Of a stretch of DNA of 6,453 nucleotides, positions 1-5,134 are shown in pieces. The notes below the pieces were generated by a model. That model saw only the letters and a program-made list of their open reading frames with translations, made no database searches and was not told the DNA's origin. The DNA comes from Methanobacteriota archaeon (GTDB lineage: Archaea > Thermoplasmatota > Poseidoniia > Poseidoniales > Poseidoniaceae): positions 10,230 through 16,682 of the forward strand of contig PBTA01000050.1 of NCBI GenBank assembly GCA_002726395.1, given 5' to 3'. The position numbers were made by a program, and so were the translations under genes. Numbering within the stretch: position 1 is the stretch's first letter; each line of letters opens with the position of its first letter.

Positions 1-123
1 GTTGGTAAGCATTGGAATCGAGTTGCATTGTTTCACGGATTTATCGCGGCTGTAGTTCCCGCAGGCCCGTTTTTGTTCGACGGAATGCTAATTAGCGGAG
101 AATATGATGTCAAATCGGAGTAA
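1..123 (+). CDS. 3' end of an unidentified protein gene (partial)
   Basis: Frame 1 is open from the first base and ends in TAA at 121-123, giving the last 40 residues of a protein whose start lies outside the window. The visible part is fairly hydrophobic, with a stretch around VALFHGFIAAVVPAGPFLF, and ends in a short polar tail (EYDVKSE). The hydrophobic part could be a final membrane segment or a buried core strand. I do not recognise the family. Codon choice here is more GC-rich than in the genes after position 539. Reality as a coding end is supported by the uninterrupted frame and protein-like composition, but 40 codons is too short to be certain. Confidence 0.55.
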   Translation, partial: VGKHWNRVALFHGFIAAVVPAGPFLFDGMLISGEYDVKSE

Positions 124-364
124 CTTCCATTCTGTTAGCCATGAAAAATAACATTTCTATGCCGTAAAACGGCAAACTAACCGAAAAGTTTTTACGGTAG
201 ACCACCTTTAGATACCTTGTACCGGACAGGTGAGACAAGTGATGTGGACAGATATTTTTCCAGACAATTCTCTAAAGCGGAAATTCCGCCGTCGTAGTTA
301 GAACTAACTGTCCGATTAAGAAAATCCGACTATTTGCCTCGCGAATAGTTACCATCGTAATGAT
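124..364. other. gene-free spacer with short hairpins before the tRNAs
   Basis: No convincing reading frame is seen on either strand. The stretch carries several short dyads: GCCGT/ACGGC at 161-173, ACCG/CGGT at 180-198 around a T-run, GCGGAA/TTCCGC at 277-289, and AGTTAG/CTAACT at 296-309. The first two, with the T-rich stretch at 189-193, could end transcription of the gene that stops at 123. The rest must hold the tRNA promoter. A weak AT-rich box (CTATTT, about 329-335) lies roughly 30 bases before the first tRNA. No known RNA family is recognised. Confidence 0.4.
161..198 (+). terminator. possible terminator: two hairpins and a T-run
   Basis: A 5-bp stem GCCGT/ACGGC with an AAA loop (161-173) is followed by a second dyad ACCG/CGGT (180-198) enclosing AAAAG and TTTTT. 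It sits about 40 bases after the stop codon of the partial gene. Archaeal termination depends mainly on T-runs, so the short T5 run is the more relevant part. The evidence is structural only and weak. Confidence 0.25.
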
Positions 365-446
365 GGGGGTATGGTGTAATGGATAGCATAAGGGACTTCG
401 AATCCTTTGATCTCGGTTCGACTCCGGGTACCCCCGCCATTACGAT
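354..446 (+). repeat. 9-bp inverted repeat flanking tRNA-Arg(TCG)
   Basis: ATCGTAATG at 354-362 and its exact reverse complement CATTACGAT at 438-446 flank the first tRNA. The right arm includes the last two bases of the encoded CCA. In a precursor transcript the 5' leader could pair with the 3' trailer, extending the acceptor helix past a few unpaired bases. This could guide end processing or separation from the next tRNA. Nine bases may also match by chance or reflect local duplication. Confidence 0.5.
365..439 (+). tRNA. tRNA-Arg (anticodon TCG), CCA encoded
   Basis: A full cloverleaf can be drawn. The acceptor GGGGGTA (365-371) pairs perfectly with TACCCCC (429-435), with discriminator G436 and encoded CCA at 437-439. 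The D stem is GTGT/GCAT with two wobble pairs. The anticodon stem AGGGA/TCCTT encloses loop CTTCGAA, so the anticodon is TCG at 398-400, reading CGA (Arg). The T stem CTCGG/CCGGG encloses TTCGACT. The D loop contains GGA, placing the A20 that is a known arginine identity base. No intron is seen. It lies ten bases before a second tRNA-Arg and is probably transcribed with it. Confidence 0.93.
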
Positions 447-449
447 CAA

Positions 450-524
450 TGGGGCATGGTGTAATGGATAGCACAGTAGGCTGCGGACCTGCAGATCCGG
501 GTTCGATTCCCGGTGTCCCAACCA
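450..524 (+). tRNA. tRNA-Arg (anticodon GCG), CCA encoded
   Basis: The acceptor TGGGGCA (450-456) pairs with TGTCCCA (514-520) with one G-T wobble; A521 is the discriminator and CCA follows at 522-524. The D stem is GTGT/GCAC. The anticodon stem GTAGG/CCTGC encloses CTGCGGA, giving anticodon GCG at 483-485, which reads CGC and CGU. The T stem CCGGG/CCCGG encloses TTCGATT. It shares ATGGTGTAATGGATAGCA with the preceding tRNA, so the two probably descend from one duplication. A GCG anticodon points to an archaeon. A protein gene starts only 14 bases after CCA, so this 3' end should be considered as a possible integration site, although no second copy of it is seen in the window. Confidence 0.93.
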
Positions 525-528
525 ATTT

Positions 529-535
529 AGGTGAT
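529..535 (+). promoter_or_regulatory. Shine-Dalgarno site deciding the start at 539
   Basis: AGGTGAT matches the complement of the archaeal 16S rRNA 3' end over seven bases and lies three bases before ATG at 539. It supports starting the gene here and not at an earlier in-frame codon, which would run through the second tRNA. Confidence 0.65.
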
Positions 536-538
536 AAA

Positions 539-970
539 ATGAAAATTAAATTAATAAAAAACATAGCAAAAGAACAACAGGAAAATCAAGTATTTATCAG
601 AAATGGTATTACTTTCAAAAAGCATCCGAACAAGGAGGATTGTTGGATTTATCATGGTAGAATGCCAATATCAAGTTGCTGGATATATTTCTATGATGGT
701 TCAATTCAAATTGAAAATGTGATTGTTGGCAATCCAACAGAGAGAAACCATGGATTTGGTAAGTTGATGATTTCAGATATGAGACAAGCATTTCCTTTTC
801 AGAAAATTTGGGTAGATACATGGAATTGTACTAGACCATTTTGGAAAAAGATGGTTCAATGCGGATATGTTGATGAAATTGCTAATGATTATTCGTGGCC
901 TTGCATAAATACAACATGTATGACATGCCATGAAAATAGAAATGTACCAAGAAGGAGAGTTTTCCAATGA
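539..970 (+). CDS. GNAT-like N-acetyltransferase
   Basis: This encodes 143 residues. Residues 69-74 read RNHGFG, fitting the R/Q-x-x-G-x-G/A pyrophosphate-binding loop of GNAT acetyltransferases, which take acetyl from acetyl-CoA. It is preceded by a strand (IQIENVIVGN, 57-65) and followed by a helix (KLMISDMRQAF). Residues 90-110 (IWVDTWN...PFWKKMVQCGY) look like the later GNAT motif in which a strand is followed by an F/Y-W helix and a terminal G-F/Y. The acceptor is unknown. The C-terminal C122, C127, C130, H131 (CINTTCMTCH) could bind a metal and is not usual for GNATs. The start was set by the Shine-Dalgarno site at 529-535. The stop overlaps the next start (ATGA), so it heads the five-gene operon. 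The 5' end almost abuts tRNA-Arg(GCG), leaving no room for a separate promoter outside the tRNA. Confidence 0.75.
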   Translation: MKIKLIKNIAKEQQENQVFIRNGITFKKHPNKEDCWIYHGRMPISSCWIYFYDGSIQIENVIVGNPTERNHGFGKLMISDMRQAFPFQKIWVDTWNCTRPFWKKMVQCGYVDEIANDYSWPCINTTCMTCHENRNVPRRRVFQ

Positions 971-1737
971 ATAAAACAAGTGATTTTGAGGGATGGAATC
1001 ACATTGATTGGGAGATAGAATTAGACACACTTGAGTTTGATTTGGCAGCTATAAGGGCACACAATGAGAATAATCCTCTCGTCAAAGAAATTTGGACTCA
1101 ATGGCCAATAGAAATGGATGGAATAATTCATCTCCCACTAGGTTATATCTCAAAAAAGGGTCATAAAGAGTCGAAATTATCTTCTGAAGAAATAGATCAA
1201 TTGAAAAATCATTGGCTGGAATTTGCTCAGTTTATTTGGCAAAGCCCAAACATTGAACTTGAAGGGAATACGTTCACAGTATCTGGTAATCATGGAACTA
1301 TTTTTTCATTTGATGCAAATATAGAATTCTCTGTGTGGCTACCTCCAAAAACGTCATCTAGGCATATTCAAGCATTGAGGGCAATAAGGAAGGGTGCAAG
1401 GAATAGGGGTGACTTAGATAACCACATAATCTATATGGAAGCATCAATTGCAACTTGGAAATTTGAAATTAAGGGATTTGAGGAAGAATTAGGCTTTTGT
1501 GATTTCCCTAGTCATATTGAAGGTCTGGAAGTTAAACAGTTTGAGCATTGGTCGACACATCTTTATGCTGAACAAGCCAGTTTTCCTAATTCCCTTCAAG
1601 CACTGATACAGATTATGATTGAAGATGAGTCAATATGGCTAAAACTGCATGCTCAGGAACTTGCTAGAAGGGTAGAACTGGAAGAATGGAACAGGAAATG
1701 GCCTAACGGCAGGCCAGATGATTGGATGTATTTATGA
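967..1737 (+). CDS. Trp-rich protein of unknown function, 256 residues
   Basis: I do not recognise this family. The start ATG overlaps the previous stop by four bases (ATGA) and has GGAGAG at 954-959 as a Shine-Dalgarno site, so it is co-translated with the GNAT gene. The protein is acidic and unusually rich in tryptophan (about 13 in 256). No signal peptide or membrane segment is seen, so it is probably cytosolic. The middle (about 95-125) looks like beta strands (IELEGNTFTVSGNHGTIFSF, then IEFSVWLPP), followed by a basic helix with RAIRKGARNRGDLDNH. The C-terminal third is mostly helical and ends in charged, Trp-containing helices (VELEEWNRKWPN). No catalytic signature stands out. It could be a substrate-binding or partner protein for its neighbours. 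Confidence 0.8.
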   Translation: MNKTSDFEGWNHIDWEIELDTLEFDLAAIRAHNENNPLVKEIWTQWPIEMDGIIHLPLGYISKKGHKESKLSSEEIDQLKNHWLEFAQFIWQSPNIELEGNTFTVSGNHGTIFSFDANIEFSVWLPPKTSSRHIQALRAIRKGARNRGDLDNHIIYMEASIATWKFEIKGFEEELGFCDFPSHIEGLEVKQFEHWSTHLYAEQASFPNSLQALIQIMIEDESIWLKLHAQELARRVELEEWNRKWPNGRPDDWMYL

Positions 1738-1742
1738 GGTGG
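1736..1742 (+). promoter_or_regulatory. Shine-Dalgarno site for the GTG start at 1747
   Basis: GAGGTGG overlaps the stop codon of the upstream gene and lies four bases before GTG at 1747. This justifies the GTG start of the small Cys-rich gene, which has no in-frame ATG near its beginning. Confidence 0.6.
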
Positions 1743-1746
1743 TAAA

Positions 1747-1959
1747 GTGAAAAAAAATAGAACAAAAATAGAAGAACTTGTAAGGAAAATAACTCAATAT
1801 TTAGATGCTCAAATTAAATACACTGAGATAAAAATAGATGAACATATAAAATGGGAAAGCGTAAACTGTTGTTGCCCGATTTGTCCAGGTGACAATAAGG
1901 AGATTCTGATGGACAAAGAGTCAAACTTCCCAGACCAATTTAAGGAGGAGTGGAAGTGA
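1747..1959 (+). CDS. small Cys-rich protein, 70 residues, unknown function
   Basis: The gene starts with GTG, supported by GAGGTGG just upstream, nine bases after the previous stop. Residues 2-38 are predicted as a charged, amphipathic helix rich in Lys, Glu and Ile. It is followed by CCCPICPGD (C41, C42, C43, C46) and a short acidic, polar tail. The Cys cluster could bind zinc or an iron-sulfur cluster, form disulfides, or be a modified core. A helical leader-like half followed by a Cys-rich segment, directly before a C39-like peptidase, is reminiscent of a peptide precursor. However, there is no clear GG cleavage site: PGD is the nearest glycine. The stop overlaps the next start (GTGA, 1956-1959). 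Confidence 0.7.
   Translation: MKKNRTKIEELVRKITQYLDAQIKYTEIKIDEHIKWESVNCCCPICPGDNKEILMDKESNFPDQFKEEWK
1942..1950 (+). promoter_or_regulatory. strong Shine-Dalgarno site choosing GTG 1956
   Basis: AAGGAGGAG lies inside the end of the Cys-rich gene. It would overlap a start at GTG 1950 but is well spaced (five bases) for GTG 1956. The latter gives the four-base GTGA overlap with the preceding stop, so 1956 is chosen. Confidence 0.65.
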
Positions 1960-2489
1960 TTAGCAAATGGAAACCAGACCAAACATGCAAAATTTGGGAT
2001 AGCAATGATTGTTCTTATTTTGATAATCTCAAAATAGTTCACAAACAACAAAACGGGCCTTCCTGTGTTGCAACAACATTGTCAATGTTAGTAGAAAGTT
2101 TAGGGAATAATATCAGCCCGGAGTACTTCAAGTCATCAACTAATTCTCAATCACCACAAACATGGTCAGACTCCCTGAAGCAATTTGGATTGCAACTAGC
2201 ATACTGCAATACGGATGTTAGGAGATTATCATATTTCATTGAGGAATTGAAATCTTATGATGATTTATTTCTAATTTCTTTTTACTCAGTTGACCCACCA
2301 TTTGATACAGATGTAAATGGTAAATTATGCACGGCACACATTATCACCATGCACAAGGGTACCATATTTGATACTGCTAAATCTTCAGTTTTTGGTGGAG
2401 TTTGTAAATCTGAAGGTTATGCTAGATTGGATAGGCCAGTAAAAAGAATATTCAGAGTTTTACCACTAGGTCACGAGAGGTGTCTTTGA
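1956..2489 (+). CDS. C39/papain-like cysteine peptidase
   Basis: This encodes 177 residues from GTG 1956; GTG 1950 would add two. Residues 31-37 (QQNGPSC) followed by VATTLSML match the start of peptidase C39-like domains. Q31 lies six residues before C37, the same spacing as the oxyanion Gln and catalytic Cys of C39 transporter peptidases. A His follows at 128 (TAHIITMH) and an Asp at 139 (GTIFDT), in the order Cys-His-Asp with the usual strand after the His. All residues needed for activity therefore appear present. No transporter domain, signal peptide or membrane segment is seen, so it is a stand-alone, probably cytosolic, peptidase-fold protein. The substrate is unknown, and the adjacent Cys-rich protein is a possible one. 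An amidase, transglutaminase-like or inactive binding role cannot be excluded. Confidence 0.72.
   Translation: MISKWKPDQTCKIWDSNDCSYFDNLKIVHKQQNGPSCVATTLSMLVESLGNNISPEYFKSSTNSQSPQTWSDSLKQFGLQLAYCNTDVRRLSYFIEELKSYDDLFLISFYSVDPPFDTDVNGKLCTAHIITMHKGTIFDTAKSSVFGGVCKSEGYARLDRPVKRIFRVLPLGHERCL
2477..2482 (+). promoter_or_regulatory. Shine-Dalgarno site choosing ATG 2489
   Basis: GAGGTG is six bases before ATG 2489. The in-frame GTG at 2480 lies within this site, so ATG 2489, which shares one base with the upstream TGA, is the better start. Confidence 0.55.
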
Positions 2490-3991
2490 TGCCATCCAAA
2501 GCAAGTAAGGTTATTACTAGGCGTGGTACTTTTATTCACACTTTTAATGATTTGAATATAGGTATTGAAATGGAAATAGATACCAAGAGGCCATTGATTT
2601 TAGCACATCCTGCCGCTGGCAATCATTACCATGCCAGTATAAGTTTTGCTCAGGAATTGAATCATCCATTTATTCAAGTTGTAATAGATAAATATCCACA
2701 TTTTCCAGACACCTGGCCAAATGAGAGTTCGACAGCTGGTACTTTTATGAGATATCAGAGACTAAATGATACTGTTAATGGGGATCCAGTTTTCAGGGTT
2801 TGTGACGAAAAACAACCACATTGGCAAATACAAGTAGCAAATGATGCCAATATGTATCTTAGGAAAATACCCGAAGTGGATATCTTATACTTGGATTGGA
2901 TTGATTGGATTGATGATTATCAAAAATCAAATCAAAAAGGAATAAATATCATTTTGAAAAATGTATCAAATTATGTAAGGGACGGCGGTCTTATCATTCT
3001 TGACCATAAGCATGAACTAAGAAAGTTATTTTCTACCAATTTCACGGATGTCTGTCTATCTAATTTTGGAGGCTGTACTAATTCTTGCATAAGTTATTCT
3101 GGCGAAATCGAATGGCTTGGTGAGAATTCATCCTCTGAATTGACTGCATATAACGCAAGTGTTTTCACAGTTGAGAAGAAAAACCAGCATAGTCATCAAT
3201 TAGATAATTATCAGCAATGGTTTAAGAAATTGATACCAGAGTTTGCTATGTCAATCAAGCAAATAAATCACGTTCTAAAGACTAATATGACTCAATATCA
3301 ACATGTTGATGCATATACATGGGATATGCATAACAAAAATTATATCGAGCAATTAAAAAATGATGTATGCTATCCCAAATATTCTAATTTAACTCCTCCA
3401 AAAGAAGCATGGGACTTTTCTTCATATCAAAAATTCTTAATTTGGCTATTGGAGAATAATCATTTATTGAGCGATGAACTAGATGGGAGGTGTTACCATC
3501 ACACATTTTCAAATCACAAGGTGAATATTTTTCATGGAGATATTGTAGAATTAGCACCACAGTTGTTTCATGATAATTGTTTTATTGCAGTAAGAAGAGC
3601 ATTATCAAAAAAAATAATCAATAGATTTCCATGGTGGAAAGAAAGTTTAGTTACATTACAGACAAATGAGCCATGGGCTTCGAATCCAATACAAGATATG
3701 ACATGGTCTGGTGCAAATGTTTCAATCAAACTAATTGAAGAAATTATGACTCTTGGGGCTAAGAAGTTCAAAGATAGATTTCACAATAGGGATAATATTT
3801 CAAGTTCTTTCAACATAATAACAATAGCTAATGGAACAGGAGACCTGAATGAGTTGTTACGTGCTTTTGAACATCACATAACCAGTGAGAAAAATGATTG
3901 TCCATTTGAAATGAATCTTACCGTTATTCACGTTGATGATTTTGACTATCTAGAAACCAGCCTTGATAAATCTTGGATAAGAGTAAATTAA
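2489..3991 (+). CDS. 500-residue protein of unknown function, possible Rossmann-like half
   Basis: This is the largest gene in the window; I do not recognise the family. The start ATG overlaps the previous stop (TGATG). Residues 128-172 (VDILYLDW, then NIILKNVSNYVRDGGLIILDHKH) resemble the later strands and helix of a SAM-methyltransferase-type Rossmann fold. However, the usual GxGxG loop is absent; the nearest candidate is LILAHPAAGNH at 36-46. A nine-base tandem repeat makes DWIDWIDD at 136-143. The second half (about 300-500) has a strand and turn NIFHGDI (346-352), a helix-rich middle, IITIANGTGDLNELLRAFEHH (443-463) and a final strand LTVIHVDDFD. This pattern suggests a separate alpha/beta domain. 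There are many Trp, His and Asp residues and no membrane segment. It ends the operon, five bases from the convergent cupin gene. A modifying-enzyme role is inferred only from context. Confidence 0.75.
   Translation: MPSKASKVITRRGTFIHTFNDLNIGIEMEIDTKRPLILAHPAAGNHYHASISFAQELNHPFIQVVIDKYPHFPDTWPNESSTAGTFMRYQRLNDTVNGDPVFRVCDEKQPHWQIQVANDANMYLRKIPEVDILYLDWIDWIDDYQKSNQKGINIILKNVSNYVRDGGLIILDHKHELRKLFSTNFTDVCLSNFGGCTNSCISYSGEIEWLGENSSSELTAYNASVFTVEKKNQHSHQLDNYQQWFKKLIPEFAMSIKQINHVLKTNMTQYQHVDAYTWDMHNKNYIEQLKNDVCYPKYSNLTPPKEAWDFSSYQKFLIWLLENNHLLSDELDGRCYHHTFSNHKVNIFHGDIVELAPQLFHDNCFIAVRRALSKKIINRFPWWKESLVTLQTNEPWASNPIQDMTWSGANVSIKLIEEIMTLGAKKFKDRFHNRDNISSSFNIITIANGTGDLNELLRAFEHHITSEKNDCPFEMNLTVIHVDDFDYLETSLDKSWIRVN
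2894..2911 (+). repeat. two tandem copies of GATTGGATT
   Basis: Two exact nine-base units at 2894-2902 and 2903-2911 are followed by a diverged third (GATGATTAT). In frame they encode DWI twice and then DDY. This keeps the reading frame and probably arose by slippage within the 500-residue gene. Confidence 0.75.
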
Positions 3992-3996
3992 GCTGT

Positions 3997-4359
3997 TTAG
4001 GCAGCCTTGACACCCTCGGGCCATAGCACTAGAATCAGAGTTTTACCTCTAGTTTTAGGGGTGTGAGTGGTTTCTCTGTTCATCCAAACAATTGATCCGG
4101 TTGGATAAGTTCCATCCTCGTCCCAAACTTCACCTTCAAGCACAAGATATGCTTCTCCTCCAGGATGCATGTGTGGCATAAAGGCATCAACAGTAACTTC
4201 TGAATCCGCATCATATAGGACAAGTGAGCATTTTTCTTCTCGCTTTAATTTACCCAAGCGAACTCCAGTGCCAAAATCTCTCCAGGAAATATTCTGTTCT
4301 AGCCATGCTTTGTTGATGTTAAATCCGAGCCAATCTGACATGTCATGAGTGAAGACCAT
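3997..4359 (-). CDS. ChrR-type cupin domain protein
   Basis: From ATG at 4359 the protein has 120 residues and is essentially one cupin barrel. It carries HMHPGGE (H63, H65, E69) followed by YLVLEGEVWDEDG, then YPTGSIVWMN and THTP with H99. That H-x-H-x3-E...H set is the metal site of ChrR-like cupins, a fold found as the zinc sensor part of anti-sigma factor ChrR and as stand-alone oxidative-stress or dioxygenase-like proteins. No anti-sigma domain is attached, and the substrate is unknown. The frame extends to a TTG at 4437, but that would abut the divergent gene and leave no promoter. ATG 4359 or 4341 is preferred, placing an AT-rich box about 55 bases upstream. It converges with the five-gene operon and is divergent from a winged-helix gene, a common arrangement for a regulator and its target. 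Confidence 0.83.
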   Translation of the reverse strand: MVFTHDMSDWLGFNINKAWLEQNISWRDFGTGVRLGKLKREEKCSLVLYDADSEVTVDAFMPHMHPGGEAYLVLEGEVWDEDGTYPTGSIVWMNRETTHTPKTRGKTLILVLWPEGVKAA

Positions 4360-4410
4360 GGTCGGCCTAATGGTGACAACTTGATGATTTCTTCGGTAAT
4401 CTAAGTTACA

Positions 4411-4418
4411 TTTTTTAT
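4411..4418. promoter_or_regulatory. TATA-like box between divergent cupin and winged-helix genes
   Basis: TTTTTTAT is centred about 25 bases before ATG 4440, the classic distance for a leaderless archaeal transcript of the winged-helix gene. On the other strand it reads ATAAAAAA and could serve the cupin gene with a leader of about 30 bases. The region is too short for two clearly separate promoters, so the two genes may share this element or compete for it. Confidence 0.5.
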
Positions 4419-4439
4419 GGGGTAGTTTAACCCTCAATC

Positions 4440-4784
4440 ATGGAGAAGCGTCGTCGAGACCTATCTGTCACAATATATCGTGTTCTACTATATCTTTCTA
4501 GAATGCGAGAAAGAGAATCTTCAACTAGGCGATTAATGCGAATAGAACGCGCTGTTGGAATTGAAAGAAAGGAATTGAAATTACATCTAGGTAGATTAGT
4601 AGAGTCAGGTCACGTTATCGCTAATGTTATTGAAAAAAGAGGAAGAGGCGGTCATCCAGTGATATCGTATGATATTTCAGAAAATGGAAGAGCACTGAGA
4701 TCTGATGTTGCAAGATGGATAGATTGGGGTGTTAGGTTAGGATACTATCCCGATTCCTTCTTTTACTTACCATCAGATAATTGA
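4440..4784 (+). CDS. winged-helix DNA-binding transcriptional regulator
   Basis: This encodes 114 residues starting with ATG. A basic N-terminus (EKRRRD) leads to a helix (VTIYRVLLYLSRM, 10-22), then a helix-turn-helix: STRRLMRIERAVGI (28-41) and the likely recognition helix ERKELKLHLGRLVESGHV (42-59). A beta wing follows with the basic turn EKRGRGGHPVISYDIS (65-80), and then a C-terminal helix ENGRALRSDVARWIDWG that may dimerise. The order matches ArsR/PadR-like winged-helix regulators. There are no Cys residues or obvious ligand domain, so the signal it senses is unclear. It probably controls itself and the divergent cupin gene. The start is supported by a TATA-like box 25 bases upstream and the absence of a Shine-Dalgarno site, indicating a leaderless mRNA. 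Confidence 0.82.
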   Translation: MEKRRRDLSVTIYRVLLYLSRMRERESSTRRLMRIERAVGIERKELKLHLGRLVESGHVIANVIEKRGRGGHPVISYDISENGRALRSDVARWIDWGVRLGYYPDSFFYLPSDN

Positions 4785-4797
4785 TTGCGGGTAATTC

Positions 4798-4807
4798 ATA
4801 CCGGTAT
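4798..4807. promoter_or_regulatory. perfect 10-bp palindrome, candidate operator
   Basis: ATACCGGTAT is fully self-complementary. It lies 13 bases after the winged-helix stop and about 16 bases before the TATA-like box of the next gene, where activators or repressors often bind in archaea. I saw no second copy in the window, so no regulator can be assigned. Confidence 0.4.
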
Positions 4808-4822
4808 AATTAACCTCATTTC

Positions 4823-4830
4823 TTTATGTA
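4823..4830 (+). promoter_or_regulatory. TATA-like box for the gene at 4852
   Basis: TTTATGTA is centred about 25 bases before ATG 4852, fitting a leaderless transcript. This supports ATG 4852 over an in-frame TTG at 4834, and it probably drives the whole small-membrane-protein cluster. Confidence 0.55.
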
Positions 4831-4851
4831 TGGTTGTACTATCGTAGAATC

Positions 4852-5130
4852 ATGTCCGGCAAGAAAGCAGTTGACAAGGTTTCCAAGGGATTGACTTCTT
4901 TGATTGATGAATTTTCATCAGCAGTAAAAGAAATAGTCAATGCAGGTGAAACAACAGTTGTAGAATTAGCAGTAGGCTCAAGCAGAGTCATCAAAGCTGC
5001 GATCAATGCTACAGGTGAGGTAACCAAAATAACAGTAGAAACTGCAAGCAATGTGGTTGGTGCTGTTTCAGAAGGTGTTGTCAAAGCTGTTAGTTCAAAA
5101 GCTAGGGCAAAAAAGAATGAAGAAGAGTGA
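4852..5130 (+). CDS. low-complexity amphipathic helical protein, 92 residues
   Basis: I recognise no family. From ATG 4852 the protein is made almost wholly of Ala, Val, Lys, Glu, Ser, Thr and Gly, with no Pro, Cys, His, Trp or Tyr. Heptad- and 11-mer-like alternation of hydrophobic and charged residues runs from about 12 to 82 (for example VKEIVNAGETTVVELAVG and NVVGAVSEGVVKAV), followed by a basic then acidic tail (SSKARAKKNEEE). This looks like long amphipathic helices, as in phasins or apolipoprotein-like surface proteins, and could lie on a membrane or form a coiled coil. It is the first gene of a four-gene run of small membrane proteins. The start was chosen because a TATA-like box lies 25 bases before it. 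Confidence 0.75.
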   Translation: MSGKKAVDKVSKGLTSLIDEFSSAVKEIVNAGETTVVELAVGSSRVIKAAINATGEVTKITVETASNVVGAVSEGVVKAVSSKARAKKNEEE

Positions 5131-5134
5131 AAAT

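Noticed and set aside
407..538. An upstream extension of the GNAT-like reading frame through both tRNAs
   Set aside because: It would translate tRNA sequence, and a Shine-Dalgarno site lies three bases before ATG 539.
330..564. Two minus-strand open frames across the tRNA pair
   Set aside because: They are reverse-strand readings of tRNA genes, with similar peptides simply because the two tRNAs are similar.
3515..3900. Macro domain (ADP-ribose binding) in the second half of the 500-residue protein
   Set aside because: NIFHGDI and ANGTGD recall macro-domain turns, but the Asn-rich loop and glycine loop that should follow are missing, so I do not make the call.
3992..4005. Terminator hairpin between the convergent genes
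   Set aside because: GCTG/CAGC is only a 4-bp stem without a T-run.
3980..4030. A second copy of the tRNA 3' end as a right attachment site for an integrated element
   Set aside because: Only a few bases (GGTGTC on the minus strand) resemble the tRNA, which is within chance.
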